Shown piece after piece: positions 9,355 to 20,676 of a DNA stretch of 64,000 bases (its first letter is position 1; each line of letters starts with the position of its first letter). The notes under the pieces were generated by a model. It did not search any database. It was given only the letters and a program-made list of their open reading frames with translations, and had not been told where the DNA came from. Made by a program: the position numbers and the translations under genes. Origin of the DNA: Hafnia psychrotolerans (GTDB taxonomy: Bacteria > Pseudomonadota > Gammaproteobacteria > Enterobacterales > Enterobacteriaceae); the NCBI RefSeq assembly GCF_014639435.1, contig NZ_BMFZ01000005.1, positions 124,001 through 188,000 of the forward strand, written 5' to 3'.

Positions 9355-12018
9355 TTATGCCAGACGCGGGTTAACTTTGTCAGCATCGATGCCGAATTTG
9401 GTAATGGCTTCAGCCACAACTTTCACATCGATCTCGCCACGTTTGGCCAGTTCGCCCAGCGCCGCAACCACAACGTAGGAAGCGTCGATTTCGAAGTGGT
9501 GACGCAGGTTTTCGCGGCTGTCAGAACGACCGAAGCCATCGGTGCCCAGTACGCGGAAATCGCTGGCAGGAACGAAGTTACGGATCTGCTCGGCGAACAA
9601 TTTCATGTAGTCGGTTGAAGCCACAACCGGTGCATCGTTCATCACCTGAGCCACGTAAGGTACGCGAGGGGTTTCAGTTGGGTGCAGCATGTTCCAGCGC
9701 TCACAGTCCTGACCATCGCGGGCCAGCTCAGTAAACGAGGTTACGCTGTACACGTCAGAACCTACGCCGTAGTCTTTGGAGAGGATCTGAGCCGCATCAC
9801 GTACGTGACGCAGAATTGAACCGGAGCTCATCAACTGCACTTTGCCTTTGCTACCTTCCAGGGTTTCTAGCTTGTAGATACCTTTACGGATGCCTTCTTC
9901 TGCGCCTTCTGGCATGGCAGGCATGTGGTAGTTTTCGTTGAGCGTAGTGATGTAGTAATAGATGTTTTCCTGCGCGTCGCCGTACATACGCACCAGACCG
10001 TCATGCATGATGACTGCCACTTCGTAAGCATACGCCGGATCGTAAGAAATACAGTTAGGGATGGTCAGTGACTGAATATGGCTGTGACCATCTTCGTGTT
10101 GCAAACCTTCGCCGTTTAGCGTTGTACGACCGGAAGTACCACCGACCAGGAAGCCACGCGCCTGTTGGTCACCTGCCGCCCAGCACAGGTCACCGATACG
10201 CTGGAAACCGAACATGGAGTAGTAGATGTAGAACGGAATCATTGGCAGATCGTTGGTGCTGTAGGACGTCGCTGCGGCCAGCCATGAAGAAGCAGCGCCC
10301 AGTTCGTTGATACCTTCCTGCAGGATCTGGCCTTTCTCGTCTTCTTTATAGTAAGCAACTTGCTCGCGGTCTTGCGGAGTATATTGCTGACCGTTCGGGC
10401 TGTAGATACCAATCTGACGGAACAGACCTTCCATACCAAAAGTACGCGCTTCATCAGCGATGATCGGCACCAGACGGTCTTTGATGGAGTCGTTTTTCAG
10501 CATCACGTTCAGGGCACGGACGAAGGCGATCGTAGTGGAGATCTCTTTCTTCTGCTCTTCCAGCAACTGAGAGAAATCTTCAAGCTTCGGCATTTCCAGC
10601 TTCTGGGTGAATTTCGGCAGGCGGGTTGGCAGGTAGCCTTTCAGGGCAGCACGACGCTCATGCAGATATTTGTACTCTGCGGACTCTTTTTCCAGGGTGA
10701 TATACGGCAGTTCTTCCAGATTTTCATCGGTGATCGGCACGCTGAAACGATCGCGGATATAGCGCACGCCATCCATGTTCATTTTCTTCACCTGGTGGGC
10801 AATGTTCTTGCCTTCAGCCGTTTCGCCCATGCCATAACCTTTAATGGTATGCGCAAGGATCACGGTCGGCTGACCTTTGGTGTTCTGGGCTTTATTCAGT
10901 GCAGCGAAGACTTTCTTCGGATCGTGGCCACCACGGTTCAGCGCCCAGATTTGGTCGTCGGTCATATCTTTGACCAGTGCCGCAGTTTCTGGGTAGCGAC
11001 CAAAGAAGTGCTCACGGACATATTTACCGTCGCGGGACTTGAAGGTCTGGTAGTCGCCGTCCACAGTTTCGTTCATCAGTTGGATCAGTTTACCGCTGGT
11101 GTCTTTACGCAGCAGTTCGTCCCAACGGTTGCCCCAGATCACTTTGATCACGTTCCAGCCGGCGCCTGCAAAGATGCCTTCCAGTTCGTTGATGATTTTG
11201 CCGTTGCCGGTCACCGGGCCATCAAGACGCTGTAAGTTACAGTTGATGATGAAGCACAGGTTGTCCAGTTTCTCACGGGTCGCGATGGTGATCGCACCTT
11301 TGGATTCTGGTTCGTCCATTTCACCGTCGCCCAGGAACGCATAAACGCGCTGCTCTGAGGTGTCTTTCAGACCTCGGTGATCAAGGTATTTCAGGAACTT
11401 AGCCTGATAGATAGCACCGATTGGACCCAGCCCCATGGAAACGGTCGGGAACTGCCAGAATTCAGGCATCAGTTTAGGGTGCGGATAAGATGACAGACCT
11501 TTACCGTGAACTTCCTGACGGAAATTGTTCATCTGGTCTTCGGTCAGGCGGCCTTCGAGGAAAGCACGCGCGTACACGCCCGGAGAGATGTGGCCCTGGA
11601 AGTACACCAGATCACCGCCATCTTTGTCGTTGCGCGCACGGAAGAAGTGGTTGAAGCACACTTCGTAAATAGCGGCTGAAGACTGGAAGGATGACATGTG
11701 GCCGCCCAGATCCAAGTCTTTCTTGGAGGCTCGCAGAACGGTCATGATCGCATTCCAGCGGATAGCCGTCCGGATGTTGCGTTCCAACTCCAGGTTACCC
11801 GGATATTCCGGTTCGTCTTCAACAGCGATGGTGTTGATATAGTTACGGCTTGCAGCGCCAGCTGCGACACTTACGCCGCCTTTACGTGCTTCACTCAGTA
11901 CCTGATCAATCAGGAACTGTGCGCGCTCAACACCTTCTTCACGGATGACCGATTCGATCGCTTGTAGCCAGTCGCGAGTTTCGATCGGATCCACGTCATT
12001 ATTTACACGTTCTGACAT
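9355..12018 (-). CDS. aceE: Pyruvate dehydrogenase E1 component
   Basis: This is the homodimeric thiamine-diphosphate E1 that decarboxylates pyruvate and acetylates the lipoyl groups of AceF. It has 887 residues, as in E. coli. The thiamine-binding motif begins at [10 protein letters not shown] near residue 230 and ends around FIINCN. Other invariant stretches include [34 protein letters not shown] and the C-terminal [16 protein letters not shown] at 12018 is preceded by AAGGAAAAG at good spacing. It is the second gene of the pdhR-aceE-aceF operon; 161 bases separate it from pdhR, and that interval contains hairpins. Confidence 0.98.
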   Translation of the reverse strand: MSERVNNDVDPIETRDWLQAIESVIREEGVERAQFLIDQVLSEARKGGVSVAAGAASRNYINTIAVEDEPEYPGNLELERNIRTAIRWNAIMTVLRASKKDLDLGGHMSSFQSSAAIYEVCFNHFFRARNDKDGGDLVYFQGHISPGVYARAFLEGRLTEDQMNNFRQEVHGKGLSSYPHPKLMPEFWQFPTVSMGLGPIGAIYQAKFLKYLDHRGLKDTSEQRVYAFLGDGEMDEPESKGAITIATREKLDNLCFIINCNLQRLDGPVTGNGKIINELEGIFAGAGWNVIKVIWGNRWDELLRKDTSGKLIQLMNETVDGDYQTFKSRDGKYVREHFFGRYPETAALVKDMTDDQIWALNRGGHDPKKVFAALNKAQNTKGQPTVILAHTIKGYGMGETAEGKNIAHQVKKMNMDGVRYIRDRFSVPITDENLEELPYITLEKESAEYKYLHERRAALKGYLPTRLPKFTQKLEMPKLEDFSQLLEEQKKEISTTIAFVRALNVMLKNDSIKDRLVPIIADEARTFGMEGLFRQIGIYSPNGQQYTPQDREQVAYYKEDEKGQILQEGINELGAASSWLAAATSYSTNDLPMIPFYIYYSMFGFQRIGDLCWAAGDQQARGFLVGGTSGRTTLNGEGLQHEDGHSHIQSLTIPNCISYDPAYAYEVAVIMHDGLVRMYGDAQENIYYYITTLNENYHMPAMPEGAEEGIRKGIYKLETLEGSKGKVQLMSSGSILRHVRDAAQILSKDYGVGSDVYSVTSFTELARDGQDCERWNMLHPTETPRVPYVAQVMNDAPVVASTDYMKLFAEQIRNFVPASDFRVLGTDGFGRSDSRENLRHHFEIDASYVVVAALGELAKRGEIDVKVVAEAITKFGIDADKVNPRLA

Positions 12019-12061
12019 GGTGCTTTTCCTTATCTGTATCTAATACGTAGGTTTATCTGGA

Positions 12062-12121
12062 GCCTGTCTTCCTGCGCTCTGGTGCAGGGTCTTCATGCCA
12101 CAAAAGCGCACGAAGGCAGGC
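12062..12121 (-). other. Nested hairpins between pdhR and aceE
   Basis: An outer imperfect 10-bp stem (GCCTGTCTTC 12062-12071 / GAAGGCAGGC 12112-12121, one wobble) encloses an inner CCTGC/GCAGG stem (about 12071-12088). There is no U tract, so it is not a classic terminator. It may protect or process the aceEF mRNA and so set the low pdhR to high aceEF ratio; that role is inference. Confidence 0.45.
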
Positions 12122-12179
12122 CCGTCAGTTTCGTTGTCGCAGTTCTCAAAATGAGAACCTCAACGTTGGTCCTGGTGGA

Positions 12180-12950
12180 CTAGTTCTCTTCCTTGCGTTG
12201 CTGGAGACGACGTAATGACCGGTCGCGACGACTGCGCTCACGGCTCACATCCAGCATAACTTCTTCTATAAACGCCAGGTGACGGTGGGATGCTTCACGC
12301 GCTTTTTCTGGTTCGCGTGCCACAATCGCCTCAAATATCCCGGCGCGATGCTTGCTCACTACCGCCAGCATTTCCCGGCGTGAATAAAGCAATTCAAAAT
12401 TCTGTCGGACGTTTTTTTCCAACATCGGTCCCATACAACGGAGCAGATGCAGCAGCACCACATTATGCGCAGCTTCTGTTACAGCCACCTGATATTGCAT
12501 AACGGCGTCGGCTTCAGCGTCCAAATCCCCGCTTTCCTGCGCAACCTGAATCAGTAAGTGGCAATCGCGGATACGTTGTAAATCATCATCAGTTCCCCTG
12601 AGCGCGGCATAATAGGCACCAATGCCCTCAAGAGCGTGACGTGTTTCAAGGAGATCAAATTGCGATTCAGGATGGTCAGCGAGTAATTCGGCCAGCGGAT
12701 CACTCACGCTTTGCCAGAGATTGCTCTGCACAAATGTGCCACCACCCTGGCGGCGAAGGAGCAGGCCTTTGCCTTCAAGACTTTGGATTGCTTCTCTTAA
12801 AGAAGGGCGCGAAACGTCAAATTGCTTCGCCAGTTCACGCTCGGGAGGTAATTTCTCGCCCGGACGCAGGGTCCCTTCAAGGATCAGGAACTCCAGTTGC
12901 TGCTCGATCACATCTGACAATTTAGGTTGTCGAATTTTGCTGTAAGCCAT
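12180..12950 (-). CDS. pdhR: Pyruvate-sensing repressor PdhR (GntR/FadR family)
   Basis: PdhR represses its own operon (pdhR-aceE-aceF) and other targets, and pyruvate releases it. The 256-residue protein has an N-terminal winged helix (residues about 9-75, with [22 protein letters not shown] as the recognition region) and a helical FadR-type C-terminal effector domain ([10 protein letters not shown] onward). ATG at 12950 gives the family start [18 protein letters not shown]; an in-frame start 20 codons upstream would encode the operator region and is rejected. The Shine-Dalgarno is weak. A near-perfect operator sits 45 bases upstream. Confidence 0.97.
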   Translation of the reverse strand: MAYSKIRQPKLSDVIEQQLEFLILEGTLRPGEKLPPERELAKQFDVSRPSLREAIQSLEGKGLLLRRQGGGTFVQSNLWQSVSDPLAELLADHPESQFDLLETRHALEGIGAYYAALRGTDDDLQRIRDCHLLIQVAQESGDLDAEADAVMQYQVAVTEAAHNVVLLHLLRCMGPMLEKNVRQNFELLYSRREMLAVVSKHRAGIFEAIVAREPEKAREASHRHLAFIEEVMLDVSRERSRRDRSLRRLQQRKEEN

Positions 12951-12994
12951 GTGAACTGTTCTCTGCGAGTAGCGTACCTGTGAGTGCGCGGAGT

Positions 12995-13013
12995 AAATTG
13001 GTAATACCAATTT
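12995..13013. promoter_or_regulatory. PdhR operator
   Basis: AAATTGGTAATACCAATTT is a perfect 8-bp-arm palindrome and fits the PdhR consensus ATTGGTNNNACCAAT at every fixed base. It lies between the proposed pdhR promoter and the gene, the place expected for autorepression. Confidence 0.92.
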
Positions 13014-13038
13014 AAAAAACGTGGCCGTAAAGTAACAA
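13011..13038 (-). promoter_or_regulatory. Candidate pdhR operon promoter
   Basis: On the minus strand TTGTTA (13038-13033) and TTTAAA (13016-13011) are separated by 16 bases. The -10 touches the PdhR operator, so a bound repressor would block initiation or early elongation. The boxes are non-perfect and the start point is not known. Confidence 0.45.
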
Positions 13039-13374
13039 AGTATTCACCTTGTGTCCATATAGCCCCCATGGAATTGAGTAAGCTCCGCACATTTTAACAA
13101 ATATTTATCATTCCAAATTTTCACCCTGTCTCAGATCGCAACTTTCGGATAACGGACAATTTTTCGCCTCTTTTGCTTGTTCGTTATTCAGTTAGTGCAT
13201 AAAGCAGGTGCAAACTTGCTGACATATCACTATTCTTTCGACAGCGGTAGTTCATGTCGTTTTTTTATCGCATGGAAGCCGTAAACAAATAGATACAAAA
13301 ACGCAAACTATTGCCTTACAACTTGCTTAACTTGCAGATTTGTATGGGGTTTACCCAAACACAGAGGATCCTAA
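13039..13374. other. pdhR-aroP divergent intergenic region
   Basis: This AT-rich region separates divergent pdhR and aroP. It should carry the aroP promoter. The only site I can support at all is a TyrR-like box at 13280-13297; no gene is seen. Confidence 0.6.
13280..13297. promoter_or_regulatory. Candidate TyrR box upstream of aroP
   Basis: CGTAAACAAATAGATACA keeps the G and C separated by 14 bases that are nearly invariant in TyrR boxes (TGTAAA-N6-TTTACA), with matches of 5/6 and 4/6 in the arms. In E. coli aroP is repressed by TyrR through paired boxes; a convincing second box with correct spacing was not found here. Confidence 0.4.
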
Positions 13375-14745
13375 ATGGATGATAAACAACATGGCGATGA
13401 GCTGAAGCGCGGACTCAAAAACCGTCATATTCAGCTGATTGCGCTGGGCGGGGCCGTTGGAACTGGCCTGTTTCTGGGCAGCGCCTCCGTTATCCAGTCC
13501 GCAGGACCGGGGATTATTCTCGGCTACGCTATCGCTGGATTTATCGCATTTTTAATTATGCGCCAGTTGGGCGAGATGGTTGTTGCAGAGCCGGTTGCAG
13601 GCTCCTTTAGCCATTTTGCATATAAGTATTGGGGTGGATTTGCTGGTTTTGCTTCCGGCTGGAATTACTGGGTTCTGTACGTTCTGGTGGCAATGGCTGA
13701 ACTGACTGCAGTGGGTAAATATATTCAATTCTGGTATCCAGAAATCCCAACCTGGGCTTCCGCAGCCGTTTTCTTTGTGCTGATTAACGCCATCAATCTG
13801 ACCAACGTTAAAGTCTTTGGCGAAATGGAATTCTGGTTTGCAATCATCAAGGTTGTTGCCGTTGTAGCGATGATTCTGTTCGGTGGTTGGCTGCTCTTTA
13901 GCGATACTGCAGGCCCGCAAGCCACGGTACGCAACCTGTGGGAACAGGGAGGATTCCTGCCGCATGGCATGACCGGACTGGTCATGATGATGGCAATCAT
14001 CATGTTCTCATTCGGTGGTCTTGAACTGGTCGGGATCACTGCCGCAGAAGCGGATAACCCAGAAATCAGTATCCCTAAAGCGACTAACCAGGTTATCTAC
14101 CGCATCCTGATTTTCTACGTGGGATCGCTGGCTGTATTGCTGTCTCTGATGCCTTGGACCCGCATAGGGCCGGACACCAGCCCGTTCGTTCTGATTTTCC
14201 ATGATCTGGGCGATGTGCTGGTGGCGAACGCTCTCAACGTGGTGATCCTGACCGCTGCCCTGTCTGTCTATAACAGCTGTGTATACTGCAACAGCCGTAT
14301 GCTGTTCGGCCTGGCTCAGCAAGGTAATGCGCCAAAAGCACTGATGAGCGTCGACAAACGTGGCGTTCCGGTCGCTTCTATTCTGGTTTCCGCTGCCACC
14401 ACCGCACTGTGCGTACTGATTAACTACCTGATGCCAGGTGAGGCCTTTGGCCTGCTGATGGCCCTGGTGGTTTCAGCGTTGGTCATCAACTGGGCGATGA
14501 TCAGCCTGGCACACATCAAGTTCCGTCAGGCGATGCGTCGCGCAGGCGTGGAAACTAAGTTCAAAGCACTGCTGTATCCGCTGGGTAACTATATTTGCTT
14601 GCTGTTTATGGCGGGGATTTTGGTGATTATGGCGATCACGCCGGGCATGGCAATCTCCGTATGGCTGATCCCGGTCTGGCTGGTGGTTCTGGGCCTCGGT
14701 TACTGGGTCAAAAATCAGCAAAGCGGAAAATCCGTTAAAGCCTGA
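13375..14745 (+). CDS. aroP: Aromatic amino acid permease AroP
   Basis: AroP is the general high-affinity proton symporter for phenylalanine, tyrosine and tryptophan in the inner membrane. The 456-residue protein has about twelve hydrophobic segments. It carries the amino acid-polyamine-organocation family signature near the N-terminus (LGGAVGTGLFLGSASVIQSAGPG) and is near-identical to E. coli AroP over most of its length. PheP is a close paralogue, but the position next to pdhR and the N-terminal sequence (QHGDELKRGLKNRHIQLIALGG) favour AroP. ATG at 13375 follows AGAGGATCCTAA. A strong hairpin terminator follows. Confidence 0.96.
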   Translation: MDDKQHGDELKRGLKNRHIQLIALGGAVGTGLFLGSASVIQSAGPGIILGYAIAGFIAFLIMRQLGEMVVAEPVAGSFSHFAYKYWGGFAGFASGWNYWVLYVLVAMAELTAVGKYIQFWYPEIPTWASAAVFFVLINAINLTNVKVFGEMEFWFAIIKVVAVVAMILFGGWLLFSDTAGPQATVRNLWEQGGFLPHGMTGLVMMMAIIMFSFGGLELVGITAAEADNPEISIPKATNQVIYRILIFYVGSLAVLLSLMPWTRIGPDTSPFVLIFHDLGDVLVANALNVVILTAALSVYNSCVYCNSRMLFGLAQQGNAPKALMSVDKRGVPVASILVSAATTALCVLINYLMPGEAFGLLMALVVSALVINWAMISLAHIKFRQAMRRAGVETKFKALLYPLGNYICLLFMAGILVIMAITPGMAISVWLIPVWLVVLGLGYWVKNQQSGKSVKA

Positions 14746-14780
14746 GCATAAGCTTAACGTTATTAATACACTGAAAATCT

Positions 14781-14817
14781 AAAGCGCCCCGGTTGGGTTT
14801 CCTGGCCGGGGCGCTTT
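14781..14817 (+). terminator. Terminator of aroP
   Basis: A 12-bp perfect GC-rich stem (AAAGCGCCCCGG 14781-14792 / CCGGGGCGCTTT 14806-14817) is followed by TTTGTT. It isolates aroP from the downstream sugar genes. Confidence 0.9.
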
Positions 14818-14970
14818 GTTATCTGGGTCACACTTTGCCCAGCATGACTAAAATGTCCATCTTCACGACTCTTACCTCCTGACTCCTCTGCCCCTTCCGC
14901 ACCAATACTCATAGCTAACAAACCGTTTCGTTACATGACTCTTTTTAACCAATAGCCGGAGACAACATCC

Positions 14971-16407
14971 ATGAAGGAAGGCGCACTGTCATTCAGAGAG
15001 AAAGTGGCGTACGGCATGGGGGATGCGGGATGCAACATGATTGGCGGCGCCATCATGCTATTTCTTAATTACTTTTATACCGACGTTTTCGGCCTCGCCC
15101 CGGCTCTGGTCGGCGTTTTACTGCTCTCGGTACGCGTGATCGACGCCGTCACTGACCCGATCATGGGCGCTATCGCAGACCGCACCACCACCCGCTGGGG
15201 CCGCTTCCGCCCATACCTGTTGTGGATCTGCGTACCTTACGTGCTGTTTAGTGTACTGATGTTTACTACGCCGGACTGGAGCTATAACAGCAAGGTTATC
15301 TATGCGTTTGCCACCTACTTCCTGATGTCACTGACCTACACAGCGATCAACATTCCTTACTGTTCACTGGGTGGTGTGATCACAGCGGACCCACACGAGC
15401 GTGTAGCCTGCCAGTCCTACCGATTTTTTATGGTCGGTATCGCTACACTTATTCTCTCTTCAACGTTGTTACCGATGGCCGACTGGTTTGGCGGTGCGGA
15501 CAAAGCCAAGGGTTATCAGATGTCGATGGGCGTGATGGCCATCATTGCACTGTTCATGTTCTTGTTCTGCTTCAGCTTTGTGAAAGAACGTATTCAGCCC
15601 GCAGTGCCGTCCAAACATGCATTGAAATCTGACCTCAAAGACGTATGGAAAAATGATCAATGGGTTCGCATACTGCTGCTGACCTTCTGCAACGTTTGCC
15701 CCGGTTTCATTCGCATGGCCGCCACCATGTACTACGTGACCTGGGTGATGGAGAAATCGACCTCGTTCGCCAGTATGTTTATCAGCCTTGGCGTGGTCGG
15801 CATGATGATTGGCAGTGCGCTGGCTAAACCGCTCACGGATAAATACTGCAAACTCAAAGTCTTCTTCTGGACCAATATCGTGCTGGCAATCTTCTCAGTC
15901 GGCTTCTATTTCCTGAATCCGCACATGACCACGCTGATTCTGGTGGCATATTTTGTGCTCAATATTCTGCACCAACTCCCTTCTCCACTGCACTGGTCGT
16001 TGATGGCAGATGTGGATGACTACGGTGAATGGAAAACAGGCAAGCGCATTACCGGTATAAGCTTCTCAGGGAATCTATTCTTCCTCAAGTGTGGGCTGGC
16101 CGTGGCGGGTGCGATGGTAGGCTTCCTGCTCGCCGGTTATGGGTACGAGGGCGGTGCCTCACACCAGAGCGATCATGCGATTAATGGCATTGTGCTGCTG
16201 TTTACCGTCATCCCTGGCATCGGCTATTTAATTACGGCTGGCGTGGTACGTTTACTGAAAGTCGACCGGGAAATGATGCGTACCATTCAAATCGATCTTG
16301 AGATCCGCCGCCGTAATTACCGCGAGCTGAATGAATATCATGACGCAAAAAATGCTGACAGCGACGCGCCATTGCCTCTCAGCAGCAAGGAGTTAAAACA
16401 TGAGTAA
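14971..16407 (+). CDS. GPH-family glycoside/pentoside:cation symporter
   Basis: This is a 478-residue transporter of the glycoside-pentoside-hexuronide:cation symporter family (MFS fold, about twelve membrane segments). Family features are FREKVAYGMGDAGCNMIGG at the N-terminus, DAVTDPIMGAIADRT at the second segment, RWGRFRPYLLW in the first cytoplasmic loop, and an ADVDDYGEWKTGKR motif near residue 350. It resembles the xyloside/xylose symporters (XynP/YagG type) in the same family. The next gene, a GH43 glycosidase, overlaps it by eight bases, so a likely substrate is an arabinose- or xylose-containing oligosaccharide; that is inference. The start ATG follows AGCCGGAGAC. The pair is absent from the equivalent E. 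coli position. Confidence 0.85.
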   Translation: MKEGALSFREKVAYGMGDAGCNMIGGAIMLFLNYFYTDVFGLAPALVGVLLLSVRVIDAVTDPIMGAIADRTTTRWGRFRPYLLWICVPYVLFSVLMFTTPDWSYNSKVIYAFATYFLMSLTYTAINIPYCSLGGVITADPHERVACQSYRFFMVGIATLILSSTLLPMADWFGGADKAKGYQMSMGVMAIIALFMFLFCFSFVKERIQPAVPSKHALKSDLKDVWKNDQWVRILLLTFCNVCPGFIRMAATMYYVTWVMEKSTSFASMFISLGVVGMMIGSALAKPLTDKYCKLKVFFWTNIVLAIFSVGFYFLNPHMTTLILVAYFVLNILHQLPSPLHWSLMADVDDYGEWKTGKRITGISFSGNLFFLKCGLAVAGAMVGFLLAGYGYEGGASHQSDHAINGIVLLFTVIPGIGYLITAGVVRLLKVDREMMRTIQIDLEIRRRNYRELNEYHDAKNADSDAPLPLSSKELKHE

Positions 16408-17374
16408 TACCCTTTATCCAAACCCGTTGATTGAACAACGTGCTGATCCGCATATCTGGTTGCATAGCGATGGCAACTACTACTTCATTGCTTCAGTACC
16501 TGAATATGATCGACTGGAGATCCGTCGCTCAAAAACGTTGATTGGTCTCGCCGACGCGCCGGTAAGCGTAATCTGGCACAAACCTGACACCGGCCCGATG
16601 AGCGCGCTTATCTGGGCACCGGAGTTGCATTTCATCAACGGAAAATGGGTTATCTATTACGCCGCCGCACCTTCGCAAGAGATTGTGGACGGCTTGTTCC
16701 AACACCGCATGTATGCACTGGTGTGCGAAGATGCGGATCCGCTTACGGGAAAATGGGTGGAAAAAGGCCAGATCCAGACGCCTATCGACAGCTTCTCACT
16801 CGATGCCACGCATTTCGAACATCAGGGGAAAAGCTATTACCTGTGGGCGCAGAAAGATCCTGCCATTCGCGGCAACTCCAATCTGTATATGGCGGAAATG
16901 GAAAACCCATGGACGCTGAAATCACCGCCGGTGATGCTCAGCAAACCAGAACTTGAATGGGAGACTCAGGGCTTTTGGGTCAATGAAGGGCCGGCAGTGA
17001 TTACACATAATGGTAAGATTTTTATCAGCTATTCCGCCAGTGCAACCGATGAAAATTACTGTATCGGCTTGCTATGGGCTGATATTAACAGCGACATCAG
17101 CGACTCAGCACAATGGCATAAATTACCAAAACCGATGTTTACCACGCAGGCAGATAACCTTCAATTCGGCCCGGGCCACAATAGTTTTACCCGCGATGAA
17201 AGCGGTCAGGATGTGCTGGTCTATCACGCGAGAAACTACACCGAGATCGACGGTGACCCACTCTATGACCCAAACCGCCATACACGGCTGAAAACCATTG
17301 AGTGGGATGAAAACGGCATGCCCGTCTTTGGCATCCCGCCTGCAGATAATCAGCCTCTCATCAAGCAACAATAA
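16400..17374 (+). CDS. Glycoside hydrolase family 43 protein (predicted arabinofuranosidase/xylosidase)
   Basis: This 324-residue enzyme has the single five-bladed beta-propeller length of short GH43 enzymes. The catalytic carboxylates expected for GH43 are present: Asp in RADPHIW near residue 16 (general base), Asp in SLDATHF near 135 (pKa modulator) and Glu in VNEGPAV near 200 (general acid). WAPELHF and GPGHNSF are also typical. No signal peptide is present, so it acts in the cytoplasm on sugars brought in by the preceding symporter, to which it is translationally coupled (8-base overlap). It could be an exo-arabinofuranosidase or a beta-xylosidase; the sequence does not decide. A strong terminator follows. 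Confidence 0.85.
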   Translation: MSNTLYPNPLIEQRADPHIWLHSDGNYYFIASVPEYDRLEIRRSKTLIGLADAPVSVIWHKPDTGPMSALIWAPELHFINGKWVIYYAAAPSQEIVDGLFQHRMYALVCEDADPLTGKWVEKGQIQTPIDSFSLDATHFEHQGKSYYLWAQKDPAIRGNSNLYMAEMENPWTLKSPPVMLSKPELEWETQGFWVNEGPAVITHNGKIFISYSASATDENYCIGLLWADINSDISDSAQWHKLPKPMFTTQADNLQFGPGHNSFTRDESGQDVLVYHARNYTEIDGDPLYDPNRHTRLKTIEWDENGMPVFGIPPADNQPLIKQQ

Positions 17375-17381
17375 ACGTAAA

Positions 17382-17411
17382 AAAACCCTGCCGTGAAACG
17401 AGCAGGGTTTT
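17382..17411 (+). terminator. Terminator after the GH43 gene (probably bidirectional with ampE)
   Basis: AAAACCCTGC (17382-17391) pairs perfectly with GCAGGGTTTT (17402-17411), followed by TTTTCTCTTT on the plus strand and preceded by an A run that would serve the minus strand. It lies between convergent genes. Confidence 0.88.
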
Positions 17412-17430
17412 CTCTTTGATTCACCACGGG

Positions 17431-18285
17431 TTAAATCAGCGTGCCGTAAATCGTCAACACCGCGACCACCACCAGAATAATCATGGTGACTTTACGCGCC
17501 AGCGCAACGGCAGTTCGCGGAGTTTGAACCGGGTCAGTATGCAGATCACGTGCCAGCGAGAACTGCGCCAGACGGGTCAAGACCTGATATTGAGAGGTGT
17601 GGATATCGCCCAGAGAGGCAAACCAGGCCGGAAGCGCTTTTTCACCGTGACCAAATAGTGCATAAGCCACACCCGCCAGTCGTACCGGCACCCAATCGAG
17701 CACATGCAACAAGGCATCGACACCTGACTGCGAACGTTTAAGTGACGTCATATGTCGCGCCAGCCAGGTTTGATAACCGCGAAGTATCGCATAGCCTCCC
17801 ACAGCAACCGGACCATAAGGACCGAACACCACAAACCAGAACAGAGGAGCCAGATAATAGCGGAAGTTAATCCACAACAAGGCGTTCTGAAGTTCGCGCA
17901 GACGGACTGCCTCAGAACAATCCACCGGTAGACCGTGGATCAGTGCAAGTTCGTCGGCCATTTGTAAGCAGGCATTGGCATCCCCCTGACGGGCGGACTT
18001 GAGATAGGCGCGGTAGTGTTTACGCTTTATTCCCGCACCGATACAGAACAGGCAAATAACCACCCACAGCAGCAATGACGGCACGCCAAAAAAGAGGCCC
18101 TGAACCACACGTAATACGGCCCATAGCAGCGCCATCCAGACGATAGCAATAGCCAGCGTTTTGATGAGCGAAGTCATGCGCACACGGCTGAAAAGTCCTT
18201 CCAAACGATGATCTAACTGCCAATGTTCACCCAACTTAAACAAGCGTTCCCACGCCAGTACCAGCAACAAGGTAAATAACGTCAT
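17431..18285 (-). CDS. ampE: Regulatory signalling modulator protein AmpE
   Basis: AmpE is an inner-membrane protein encoded with AmpD; its exact biochemical role is uncertain, though it is linked to beta-lactamase induction signalling and resembles CobD/CbiB-type membrane proteins. It has 284 residues, exactly the E. coli length. The conserved [15 protein letters not shown] start, the [17 protein letters not shown] segment, [12 protein letters not shown] and [22 protein letters not shown] are present. There are about four membrane segments, the last forming the C-terminus. ampD lies 68 bases upstream on the same strand. Confidence 0.96.
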   Translation of the reverse strand: MTLFTLLLVLAWERLFKLGEHWQLDHRLEGLFSRVRMTSLIKTLAIAIVWMALLWAVLRVVQGLFFGVPSLLLWVVICLFCIGAGIKRKHYRAYLKSARQGDANACLQMADELALIHGLPVDCSEAVRLRELQNALLWINFRYYLAPLFWFVVFGPYGPVAVGGYAILRGYQTWLARHMTSLKRSQSGVDALLHVLDWVPVRLAGVAYALFGHGEKALPAWFASLGDIHTSQYQVLTRLAQFSLARDLHTDPVQTPRTAVALARKVTMIILVVVAVLTIYGTLI

Positions 18286-18353
18286 CAGTAATTACTCTCT
18301 CTTTTGCGCAACACAGAGTATAAAAGGGCGTCTCCATGACTGGACAGTCTACG

Positions 18354-19911
<1,558 letters not shown>

Positions 19912-19926
19912 TTTTCATCCTATTTC

Positions 19927-19967
19927 CAGCCCTCTGTCAGAGTCTTCGGAGGGCTGAGTTATCTTTT
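19927..19967 (+). terminator. Probable terminator of nadC
   Basis: CAGCCCTC (19927-19934) pairs perfectly with GAGGGCTG (19949-19956), followed by AGTTATCTTTT. The U tract is interrupted. Confidence 0.7.
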
Positions 19968-20202
19968 CCCCTCAATGCTTCTTTGTTAATAACCTCTCAT
20001 GCCCTCCTTCCGCCCGCCAAATCCTTTTGACATCATTTATGCGGCTTGCGAGATATGCCGCAAATTCTCCCCCAAATTACACCTTTGCATTTTTATTTCC
20101 CGAGACGCCCTGGAGATGACATCTCTGGTGATGGCGCAAGGTTTTTGCAGCAGATAGTTTGCTGACCGAAAGCCACTTTTAGCCACAACCAAGGACCGGA
20201 AA

Positions 20203-20676
20203 ATGAATAAGAACGCAACTCACTGCAACGTTAAACAAGGCGGATTTACCCTAATCGAACTCATGGTAGTTATTGCTATCATCGCTATTCTCAGTGCCAT
20301 CGGCATTCCTGCTTATCAAAGCTATATCCAGAAAGCCGCACTGACTGACATGCTGCAAACCATGGTGCCTTACAAAACAGGAGTCGAGCTCTGCGTCATT
20401 GATCAGGGCACGCTGGTTCCCTGTAACTCGGCCAGTCAGGGGATTCCTGCCGCAGCAACCACCCGTTATGTTAGCCAGGTTCAGGTTGCTGCTGGGGTCA
20501 TTACCCTAACCGGGCAACAGGCATTAAATGGGTTGAGCGTGGTGATGACACCCAAGGTTGATACCACCTCAGGCGGTATTGTCTGGAGCAGAAGCTGTTC
20601 CAATGCGAAAGATACCGGCATGAAAGAGGCCTGCGAAAGCGTCTTCCGCTTTGAAGGTGCAGGAGCATCCCAATGA
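20203..20676 (+). CDS. ppdD: Type IV major prepilin PpdD
   Basis: This 157-residue prepilin (146 in E. coli) has an 11-residue longer leader. The class III signal is plain: a short basic leader ending in KQGG, then FTLIELMVVIAIIAILSAIGIPAYQSYIQKAAL, so prepilin peptidase should cut after Gly14 and methylate Phe15, with the conserved Glu at mature position 5. Four cysteines in the C-terminal part could form the pilin disulfides. The hydrophobic helix assembles the pilus. Start ATG 20203 is the only sensible one (AAGGACCGGAAA upstream). hofB overlaps by four bases, giving the ppdD-hofB-hofC operon. The prepilin peptidase itself is not in this window. Confidence 0.95.
   Translation: MNKNATHCNVKQGGFTLIELMVVIAIIAILSAIGIPAYQSYIQKAALTDMLQTMVPYKTGVELCVIDQGTLVPCNSASQGIPAAATTRYVSQVQVAAGVITLTGQQALNGLSVVMTPKVDTTSGGIVWSRSCSNAKDTGMKEACESVFRFEGAGASQ

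Noticed and set aside
13302-13320. A second TyrR box next to the candidate at 13280
   Set aside because: CGCAAA and CTTACA are present, but the spacing is one base too long and the G-N14-C rule fails.
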